From NCBI GenBank assembly GCA_011065005.1, contig JAAKFP010000154.1:1-6314 (forward strand): DNA of 6,314 nt, read 5' to 3'. This stretch comes from Chlamydiota bacterium. Lineage in GTDB: Bacteria; Chlamydiota; Chlamydiia; Chlamydiales; Waddliaceae. The notes under the pieces were generated by a model. It was not told the DNA's origin, searched no databases, and saw nothing but the letters and a program-made list of their open reading frames with translations. How positions within the stretch are numbered: position 1 is the stretch's first letter; each line of letters starts with the position of its first letter. Positions 1-5,900 of this stretch are shown in pieces. The position numbers and the translations under genes are program-made.

Positions 1-354
1 AATCGTTGCCGGAAACGATTTCTGATTTTCCGTTTCGAAGATGGCGATCTCTGTGTCCGTGGCAGCGTGGATGTTGATCGGTGTATTTTGGGGCACATGA
101 ATGGAAAAAGGAGGTTCATCGAAGAGAGATTCCCGTCGGTTTTCGATGGTTTTTCCTTCCAGTTCGAAATTTGCGGTGCCCTCCATATGTAGTAGGGCGA
201 GTTCCATCAAAGAGTGTAGTTGATAGGTTTCCCCCTCTTTTAGTCGAAGGATAGAAAATCGAATTCCTGTTTTATCTTTGGCATCATTCTCTTCGGTGAC
301 AGTAGTCAGTCCCCAAGGAAAGCCTTGCCGATGTTGTTTAAGGTGAAAAGACAT
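1..354 (-). CDS. iolB: 5-deoxy-glucuronate isomerase, N-terminal part (cut by window edge)
   Basis: Translating the minus strand from the ATG at 354 gives 118 uninterrupted codons that run off the left edge. The start reads MSFHLKQHRQGFPWG. IolB enzymes isomerise 5-deoxy-D-glucuronate to 2-deoxy-5-keto-D-gluconate in cytoplasmic myo-inositol catabolism and have a double cupin fold of about 270 residues, so less than half is visible. Family-like features are a beta-rich stretch IRFSILRLKEGE (31-42), the first cupin strands around LALLHMEGTANFELEG (52-67), and FDEPPFSIHVP (78-88) followed by AATDTEIAIFE (97-107). These match the F-xx-PP-xx-xVP and A-TD-E-A patterns I recall for IolB/KduI proteins. 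An AGGAG sequence at 363-367 lies 8 nt before the ATG and supports this start. The gene is divergent from the transposase, with 133 bp between them. No other inositol gene is visible; any would lie to the left. The assignment is from recalled motifs, not a search. Confidence 0.82.
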   Translation of the reverse strand, partial: MSFHLKQHRQGFPWGLTTVTEENDAKDKTGIRFSILRLKEGETYQLHSLMELALLHMEGTANFELEGKTIENRRESLFDEPPFSIHVPQNTPINIHAATDTEIAIFETENQKSFPATI

Positions 355-487
355 AGATGATACTCCTGAAAAAGTGGTTATTAGCATTTTGCTGATCGCC
401 CCATTTTCTGAATAGACAATTTTACAACAAATCAGCTTACACGTTACCATACCCACACCATTCAAACCAAAATTTTGAGTTTGCATT

Positions 488-1018
488 ATGAACTATTGGC
501 CTCATGCTCCAATGCACAAATTCACCAGTTCTGGAATATATATGGTAACCGCCGGAACATATCTCAAGAAACATCACTTCAATAGCTCGGAAAAGTTAAC
601 ACTGATACAAAATAAGATCTTTGAACTTGCGGATGAGTTTGAATGGGAATTGCAAGCATGGGCTATCATGGTCAATCATTATCATCTCATTGCTCGTTCA
701 CGAGCTGATCCTAAGTCCCTTTCTTCATTCATTGGTGCATTGCATAGGATATCTGCTAAGGAGTTGAATCAAATTGATGGAACACCTGGGCGACGGGTCT
801 GGTATCAATACTGGGATAGGCACCTCAGCTTTGAAAAATCCTACCTTGCACGTCTAAACTATGTAAATCAAAATCCTGTAAAGCACGGCATTGTTGAAGA
901 TGCAACGAAATATCGTTGGTGTTCGGCTGCTTGGTTTGAAGAAACTGCCGATCGCCCTTTTCGACGAACTGTAGAAAGTTTTAAAATCGATCGAGTAAAC
1001 GTCTTCGATGATTTCTAA
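488..1018 (+). CDS. REP-associated tyrosine transposase (RAYT), Y1/HUH family
   Basis: This 176-residue protein looks like a single-domain Y1 (IS200-like) transposase of the RAYT group, which nick single-stranded DNA at REP hairpins. The HUH metal-binding motif is H64-Y-H66 in MVNHYHLIARS. The likely nucleophile is Y125 in the helix YVNQNPVKHGIV (125-136), matching the usual Y-x-x-x-NPV-x-x-G pattern, followed by YRWCSAAWF (142-150). An R-x-W-Y-Q-Y-W-D-R segment (103-111) before it is also typical. Length is normal for the family, both catalytic elements are present, and I see no frameshift, so it may be active. No good Shine-Dalgarno precedes the ATG; only GAG at 477-479 is nearby, so translation may be weak. 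The TAA stop at 1016-1018 lies inside the first bases of the long inverted repeat, and a REP-like hairpin follows about 35 nt later. That adjacency is the strongest reason to call it a RAYT instead of an ordinary IS200 transposase. No tnpB partner is present. Confidence 0.88.
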   Translation: MNYWPHAPMHKFTSSGIYMVTAGTYLKKHHFNSSEKLTLIQNKIFELADEFEWELQAWAIMVNHYHLIARSRADPKSLSSFIGALHRISAKELNQIDGTPGRRVWYQYWDRHLSFEKSYLARLNYVNQNPVKHGIVEDATKYRWCSAAWFEETADRPFRRTVESFKIDRVNVFDDF

Positions 1019-1053
1019 GAGAGTTTTTTGGCATAGCGCGAAGCCTTTGGAGT

Positions 1054-1075
1054 GCGCCGAGCAATCGGCGCTTTT
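1054..1075 (+). terminator. Possible terminator of the transposase gene (REP-like hairpin)
   Basis: A perfect 7-bp GC-rich stem with a GCAA loop (1054-1071) is followed by TTTT (1072-1075). It begins 35 nt after the transposase stop and is oriented to end that transcript. The T-run is short, so termination may be partial. The same hairpin is a repeat-family feature, so terminator activity may be secondary. Confidence 0.4.
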
Positions 1076-1103
1076 CGATGTGGAAAGGTCTCTTTTAGCT
1101 TCG

Positions 1104-1274
1104 TAGTTTTTGCAGCAATTCCCGCTGGAAATTTCACCACAGAGCTCACAGAGAGCACAGAGAGAAATTTGAGGTTTTATGAGAGGGTCTATTCTTAATA
1201 AACCCCGATTTTTTTTTTTAAATAAATCATTAACAATCAAAAAGTTGCTTCAGCGGGAGCGGCTGTAGTTTTTG
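1104..1274. mobile_element. MITE-like insertion with 15-bp terminal repeats and 9-bp target duplication
   Basis: The inserted segment is 1113-1265 (153 bp). It starts CAGCAATTCCCGCTG (1113-1127), and its end (1251-1265) reads CAGCCGCTCCCGCTG on the other strand: a 15-bp terminal inverted repeat with three mismatches. The 9-mer TAGTTTTTG directly flanks it on both sides (1104-1112 and 1266-1274). The related copy at 2516-2524 has this 9-mer once, with matching flanks on both sides, so it reads as the empty site. The segment encodes no transposase and would depend on one supplied elsewhere. It contains a purine-rich tandem repeat and an 11-T run. The alternative, precise deletion between short direct repeats in the other copy, does not explain why terminal inverted repeats sit exactly at the junctions. 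Confidence 0.65.
1138..1164. repeat. Three tandem 9-bp CACAGAG-type units
   Basis: Three consecutive units read CACAGAGCT, CACAGAGAG and CACAGAGAG, with AAATTT on each side (1129-1134 and 1165-1170). They lie inside the MITE-like insertion. I recall similar CACAGAG-rich strings from intergenic repeats of several unrelated bacteria, but cannot verify that here. Confidence 0.7.
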
Positions 1275-1357
1275 GCCTGTGAACGCTGCCTGAGAGGAGT
1301 TTTTTGCATAGAAGGGTTTGTTGCGAGATTGCTTGCTAAGAAGGCCTCTCCGGATCG

Positions 1358-1379
1358 AAAAGCGCCGATTGCTCGGCGC
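1358..1379 (-). terminator. Possible terminator of the minus-strand gene pair (REP-like hairpin)
   Basis: This is the mirror copy of the hairpin in the left arm. Read on the minus strand it is the perfect 7-bp stem with GCAA loop (1379 down to 1362) followed by TTTT (1361-1358). It lies about 70 nt beyond the stop codon of the 84-aa gene, in the right orientation to end that transcript. The T-run is short. Confidence 0.35.
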
Positions 1380-1448
1380 ACTCCAAAGGCTTCGCACTAT
1401 CCCAAAAAACTCTCTTAAATAGCGCACATTGGTTACGCATTGGGCTAA

Positions 1449-1703
1449 TTACTGGGTTGATTGCAATAAGTCCATGACTGGAGTAATTTTTTCATAAAGA
1501 GATTCGTCTGGAAAGTCGTCTTCATCAAGCAAATCATTCATCAATGCACAAGCGACTTTCAAGATTGCGTCACCACCATAATTATATTTCTTGTATATGT
1601 TTCTGGAAGCTCCATCGTGGTAGCTATGGATGGTTTCATCTAGCTCAAACGAATCAATTTCACCATTTTCCCATGCAAGGAACCGCTTATTTAGCTTTTT
1701 CAT
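1449..1703 (-). CDS. Small acidic protein of unknown function (84 aa)
   Basis: I do not recognise a named family. The protein starts MKKLNKRFLAWENGEIDSFE, is acidic toward its end (LLDEDDFPDES, about 58-68), and has no signal peptide or membrane segment. The pattern FxxWxxGEIxxFELxxxIHxxHDGxSRxxYKxYNY (8-42) resembles conserved small hypothetical proteins I recall from varied bacteria, which supports a real gene; the invariant-looking residues are W11, G14-E15, H26, H29-D30-G31 and R34. I start it at the ATG at 1703; a TTG immediately upstream (1706) would add one residue. The start lies inside the end of the 221-aa gene (17-nt overlap), and no Shine-Dalgarno is visible, so translation is probably coupled to the upstream gene. 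It ends 32 bp from the right arm of the inverted repeat and converges with the transposase gene. Confidence 0.68.
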   Translation of the reverse strand: MKKLNKRFLAWENGEIDSFELDETIHSYHDGASRNIYKKYNYGGDAILKVACALMNDLLDEDDFPDESLYEKITPVMDLLQSTQ

Positions 1704-2352
1704 CAATTAATCTGTTAAGGAGTTCCGGAAATTTTTTCAAAATATCGGGTAAGTCTATTGTTTTCCCTTCCTTTTTTGTCTTCTCTTTAGCTTGCATCAA
1801 GACTATCGAACAGTAATCGTCCAGCAGATCCAAACATTCTTGATCCGAAACAACGTCTTCTAGTATCTTCTTTATGGTTTCTAAGTCCACTTGAAAAATA
1901 ACTTTTCCATCTAATGCTATGCCAGCTGTATCGCTTGAACCTTCCAAGGATTTTAGTACTTTACCAAAATAGACAGCTCCCCTAATTGAATCAAAAACGA
2001 TCAATGAAATATTTCCTACTATGGGAATAATTTCTATAAGCCCACGAAACAGATTTTTAAACCCATTCCAACACTCGCTAAGATGCGGATCATTCTTTGC
2101 AAATTTCATTTGTGAAAGTTCTTGAAAAATTACCTTCGTAGCATTAATTATTCGGGCAACACCGGTGAAAGTACTCGCAATCGGGATTGCTCCCATGCAA
2201 TTAGCAACAGGAAAGTTTGTACGATAAACTGACTTGTTACCACTTTCGAAATTTACAAAAACTGTCATTGCATCCGGTTGACTTTTGTTTCCTGTATAAA
2301 AAGTCGCATTATAATCATACATTCCAATAGATCTACTCATCTTATCTACCAT
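1687..2352 (-). CDS. Hypothetical protein with two hydrophobic stretches (221 aa)
   Basis: No family is recognised with confidence. The N-terminal part (11-46) is polar and likely beta-rich. A moderately hydrophobic segment follows at 47-76 (FPVANCMGAIPIASTFTGVA and onward) and a stronger one at 101-133, with core LIEIIPIVGNISLIVF (105-120) then DSIRGAVYFGKVL. The C-terminal third (155-221) is charged and helical. The G-A-I-P/GVARI and IEIIPIVGNISL pieces remind me of lineage-specific hypothetical proteins in environmental chlamydiae, but this is a memory, not a match. It could associate with membranes, but the hydrophobic pieces are spaced too far apart for the usual bilobed chlamydial Inc domain. 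The start is uncertain: the ATG at 2352 has no Shine-Dalgarno, and an in-frame ATG at 2340 (MSRSIG) is an alternative. It is first in a two-gene unit with the overlapping 84-aa gene. Confidence 0.7.
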   Translation of the reverse strand: MVDKMSRSIGMYDYNATFYTGNKSQPDAMTVFVNFESGNKSVYRTNFPVANCMGAIPIASTFTGVARIINATKVIFQELSQMKFAKNDPHLSECWNGFKNLFRGLIEIIPIVGNISLIVFDSIRGAVYFGKVLKSLEGSSDTAGIALDGKVIFQVDLETIKKILEDVVSDQECLDLLDDYCSIVLMQAKEKTKKEGKTIDLPDILKKFPELLNRLIDEKAK

Positions 2353-2379
2353 TGATTTAAAAAATTTAGTTTCATTAAA

Positions 2380-2388
2380 ATTTTACCA
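2380..2388 (-). promoter_or_regulatory. Candidate extended -10 promoter for the minus-strand gene pair
   Basis: On the minus strand, TGG-TAAAAT fits an extended -10 (TGn plus five of six TATAAT bases). Transcription would start near 2373, about 20 nt before the ATG at 2352. No convincing -35 box lies 16-18 nt upstream. In AT-rich DNA such matches arise by chance. Confidence 0.3.
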
Positions 2389-2412
2389 TAACAAGGCCTT
2401 TTTTATCTAGTT

Positions 2413-2620
2413 TCTAGCGCGAGGAGTTCCGCAGAGCAATCCGCGCTTTGCATAAAATTTGGAGTGCGCCGAGCAATCTGCGCTTTTCGATGTGGAAAGG
2501 TCTCTTTTAGCTTCGTAGTTTTTGGCCTGTGAACGCTGTCTGAGAAGATTTTTTTCTCTAAGAGAGATTTGCGACGAAGCTTAAGCCCTGCTGAGGGCTC
2601 TCGTGAGGAGCAAAGCGCTC
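2413..2620 (+). repeat. Second copy of the REP-like element, lacking the insertion
   Basis: Bases 2458-2524 match 1046-1112 with one mismatch in 67 (2479, which breaks one hairpin pair), and 2521-2555 match 1271-1305 with three mismatches. The two blocks join at TAGTTTTTG (2516-2524), so the 153-bp insertion is absent. The hairpin GCGCCGA-GCAA-TCTGCGC is at 2466-2483. Just upstream, 2423-2448 looks like a more degenerate repeat of the same hairpin unit (GGAGT, then GAGCAATC, then CGCGCTTT). The right side (2556-2620) has diverged; it has its own stem AGCCCT-GCTG-AGGGCT (2584-2599), and only patches recall the right arm of the first copy. The outer boundaries are therefore approximate. It lies between the divergent 221-aa and ankyrin genes. 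Confidence 0.8.
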
Positions 2621-2730
2621 TTAGAGGGAAATGATGAGGGGATAACTTAATTTTCTTGACACGCCACATAGCGGGGACGACTAAATAACTGGTTTAGCTC
2701 CTCTAACTCCCTTTCTCTGCCTATGAATCT

Positions 2731-2772
2731 CATTTTCTTCCCATGATTATCCTGTCATTTCATTCCCATGAT
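2731..2772 (+). repeat. Two 17-bp direct repeats, 25-bp period
   Basis: CATTTTCTTCCCATGAT (2731-2747) and CATTTCATTCCCATGAT (2756-2772) differ at two positions, and their last ten bases are identical. The start-to-start distance of 25 bp is not a whole number of helical turns. They sit 20 bp before the 28-bp palindrome and may belong to the same control region. Confidence 0.6.
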
Positions 2773-2791
2773 AGAAAATCCAGCTCTTCTT

Positions 2792-2819
2792 CATAGGAAT
2801 AACATATGTTATTCCTATG
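2792..2819. promoter_or_regulatory. Perfect 28-bp palindrome, possible operator or hairpin
   Basis: The half-site CATAGGAATAACAT (2792-2805) is followed immediately by its exact reverse complement (2806-2819). It lies 170 bp before the ankyrin gene. It could be a binding site for a dimeric regulator, or an RNA hairpin if transcribed. No T-run follows, so it is not a standard terminator. The function is unknown. Confidence 0.55.
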
Positions 2820-2978
2820 TTCAGAACTCCTGATCCCGTAGATCTTTTGGGCGAGACATAAAATCCATAGAAATTGCCTTAAAAGAAACTTTCAGTGACA
2901 TTATTTCTCACTTTCATGAAATTATCTCAAAATGTTAATTTGGAATTTAAAATGGCACCTAATTTGAAAAAAAACCAT

Positions 2979-2982
2979 GGAG
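2979..2982 (+). promoter_or_regulatory. Ribosome binding site of the ankyrin gene
   Basis: GGAG lies 7 nt before the ATG at 2990. It fixes this start over the next in-frame ATG (codon 13). Confidence 0.7.
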
Positions 2983-2989
2983 ATAAATC

Positions 2990-5900
2990 ATGCCACAAGG
3001 TCTTTTACCATTTTTTCCAGCTGGAATGACGCATATCAATTCTATTGTTGCTTTCGAAAAGAGGGATGAAAAAGTCAATCCGGATGAAGTGTTTTATATC
3101 TCTTTGGCTGCTCAGATTTCAGACCTTTCTTTACAAATTTTTATTCCATTAAATCGATTAATATTTCCTCAAACCGATACGATTGCACCTAGGGGTTCTT
3201 TTCTGAAGCGAGACTATAGAGACCCTCTGAAATATTTTAAAAAAAGCCAAAATTTAATCCGTTTAGAGTCAATTTTAAGAATCCTTGAAGGCGGGCGATT
3301 AAGACTTGAAGGGACTAGAGTATTGCTCACTTTAAGTCGCTACTTTGAAGCCTTAAGCGTCTATGGTGGAACATTGACAGCCAACCATTGGGTTTTTGAG
3401 GAAGATAGTTTATCTTTAACTATTTGGAGTATGTTAAGCTATTATTGCCATTGTTTGGATGAATTCTCGGAAGAATGTCCTCATATTATACATCTAATCA
3501 ACAAAAAACTAATAGAAGCATTCGAAAAAGATGTCACTATTTTTCGAGAAATTTTTGAATATGAAACACTGAAAGAACAGCATGACCATTTGACTTTAAA
3601 ACGTATTGAATTGCAGATGCAAAAGTTTTATGAATTAACATGGGAACAGCCGACATTTGCAAAGGGAAGAAGAAATATTCACATGCCAAGAATGATTGCT
3701 TCCCTAAATTTTCCTGAACGTAGAGAGTTGAGTGCAATCGAAAGAAGAAAAGTTTTTTCTCCACAAGAAAAATACAAGCGAGCTGAAAAAGTCTGGGACA
3801 CTCTTTCTTCATCTCATCCTGCCCGAGATCGGGTGATGGAGGCAGAAGAAATAATAAGAATCAGCCAAACAATTGACACTGTAGAAAAGGAAATGAATAA
3901 AAGAAAATCCATCATCGAACTGAGAACACAACGGGCAGCTCTTAATGAAGTTAAAAGAACTCTTCAAGGTTTATTTGAGTACGAACAATTAGGTATTGGA
4001 CTGCAATGCACCCAGCAACTTTTGCAAAGTGATACTGCAGATCCAGCCGCTCTCACACAATGGCTCATTGTCTTAAGAGAAAGCTTAAAAATGATGGTCA
4101 CGGATAAGACCCTAAATATCTCGCTCATTCACTCCCTTTCAACTCTTTCCAACCTTATCAAAACTATACGAGACTACTTTGAACATCCTGAAGATTATGT
4201 TCTAAAGCTGAACCATTCATCTAAGGCAAACAAGAGCAACCAGCGTCTAAGTCTTGAAGCTGGTCTTTTCAACGAGTTAAAAAGGATGGGTAGAAAAGTC
4301 ATTTCATTGATGGAGGTACGTCAAAAAAAAATGCATCAAATATTGCGTCCTCACCCTAACATAGATCCTCAAGATGTTCTCACGGCATTTGCTTCTCGGA
4401 ACGCACAACAAGACGAGGGACTGTCTAATGCAAGAAAGCTTGCTTGTGAGGAATATCCAGCAGTCATTGAGTTTGCTGAAAGAGTGATTGATAAAAGAAA
4501 CCATGAAAAAGTAGATAAACAATTTCTATTTATTCCTTTTCCTCGTGATCTCCCTCCTCGAGAATTATTAGATCGATTACAAGAAGGGTGTAAAGCGTTG
4601 CGCTCTCTTACAAGTTCTCTACGCCGCTCTCAGCTAGAGAAGAAGATTTTAGAGGAGATGCCTTTTCGTTTAATGATCCAAAGGCAAATCAGTGTTGCTG
4701 CTCGTCTCTTAGAGCAGTTCATGAAACTTCTAAAAAAAGACCACATTGAAGACAGTCCTTATGAGACTCTTGAGAACGTTTATTTTGAGGCGAGAGATGC
4801 TCGTAATTTTCAGACCCATGATTTGTGGAGAGAAGATATACAAGGCGTTGTCAATGCTGTTTATCTTCTTGGATATGATTGTCCTGAAGTCTTATCAAGT
4901 TTATTAAAACCAGCTCCTTTTAGTCAAAATTCTCTAGAAGCGCGTGTTATTCAAAAAGTTGTTCATGGAAGATTAACTCAGAAGAAATTGAACCAAGCTA
5001 TTGCTCGTAGTTTCAATTTAAATGCTTATGACGACAAAAATAGATCTCTTCTTCATTTTCTTGCTTGCAACCCTTCAAACACAAATCTTAGGCTTGCTCA
5101 GTTTGTCATTAAAAAAGGAGGAAATATTCATCAAGCAGATTACGCTCAATTGCGACCTCTTCATTATGCAGCTGAATCAGGCTTTATGGAAATGGCGCAA
5201 CTTCTAGTTGAACAAGGTGCGGTTGTTGATGCTCATTCATGTTCTGGAACACCTACTGAGGTAGCTCAATATCATGAGTATACTGCATTAGCACAGTTCT
5301 TATCTAATCAGAGAGGAATGAGCCGTTCATCGAATGCAAAAGCTCTACTAGATGCTGTCAACAGCTTAGATGTTGAAAAAATCCGGAATTTAATAGCAAG
5401 GGATTATGATCCATTAGCTGATTTTGATGGCTCTTTACCATTAGTGGCCCTCTTCGACAAAGCGTTTGTACCTTTTCATCTGCAAATAGATATAGCTCGT
5501 ATTCTTTTCCAGGCTGGAGCTGATATTAACCAACAAGAACCAAGTTCAGGCCAATCTGTCCTGCATGCCGCTACTACTTACACAGATGAAGTAGAAGTCA
5601 TCACGTTTTTAATGAGTTTTCATCCGAATATTAACCTGCAAGATGGTCAAAAAAACACTCCTTTACACAATGCTGTTGCCTGTAAAAACAAGCGATGGGT
5701 AAGAACGCTCCTGCAAGCGGGGGCATCAGTTAATGAAAAAGAAGACTCTTTAGGAAATACTCCGCTCTTGAATGCTTGCAATATGAACCAGCCCTCTTCT
5801 GAAATTATAGAAGCCTTGTTAAAATATGGTGCTAATGCTGAAGCAGAAAATGAATTTGGGAGTGTTCTTCATCATGTAGTTGACCGTGGAACGGCTGATG

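Larger units (their letters stand above)
1016..1417. repeat. Long inverted-repeat element with REP-like hairpins
   Basis: Bases 1016-1079 and the reverse complement of 1354-1417 match over 64 bp with two mismatches (at 1032 and 1037). Weaker complementarity continues inward (about 1080-1102 against 1331-1353). Each arm contains the stem-loop GCGCCGA-GCAA-TCGGCGC (1054-1071; reverse orientation at 1362-1379), preceded in both by the conserved GGAGT. Two REP-like hairpins in inverted orientation beside a transposase resemble a REPIN or BIME, although this unit is larger than a typical one. A diverged direct copy lies at about 2413-2620. Removing the apparent insertion between the arms leaves roughly 240 bp that could form a cruciform or a long RNA hairpin. 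Short open frames crossing this element are not supported as genes. Confidence 0.85.
2621..2989 (+). other. Gene-free region upstream of the ankyrin gene
   Basis: No coding potential is visible here on either strand. The region carries a 17-bp direct repeat (2731-2772), a perfect 28-bp palindrome (2792-2819) and, just before the ankyrin gene, its ribosome binding site. A TAAAAT at 2948-2953 could be a -10 box about 37 nt before the start codon, but it lacks a clear -35; a TTGACA at 2656-2661 has no good -10 partner. I therefore assign no promoter firmly. Confidence 0.5.

Noticed and set aside
1138..1164. CACAGAG tandem units as a CRISPR array.
   Set aside because: The units are 9 bp and contiguous with no spacers, and no cas gene is present.
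854..1427. Minus-strand open frames of 128 and 65 codons across the transposase 3' end and the repeat element.
   Set aside because: They are antisense to the transposase or lie wholly in repeat DNA, have no ribosome binding site, and their peptides simply reflect the inverted repeat.
2656..2661. TTGACA as a -35 box for the ankyrin gene.
   Set aside because: No good -10 hexamer lies 16-18 bp downstream, and the start codon is over 300 bp away.
2403..2669. Minus-strand open frame of 88 codons over the second repeat copy.
   Set aside because: Its peptide comes from the repeat sequence, it has no recognisable domain, and it lies in the gap between divergent genes.
3080..3170. Possible F-box at the N-terminus of the ankyrin protein (PDEVFYISLAAQISDL).
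   Set aside because: The spacing from the PxE start to the later hydrophobic and DL positions does not fit the F-box pattern, and no tryptophan follows.
3537..5207. Short frames inside the ankyrin gene (minus at 3537-3812 and 4304-4522, plus at 5022-5207).
   Set aside because: They are shadows of a long intact gene with clear ankyrin repeats and have no start signals of their own.
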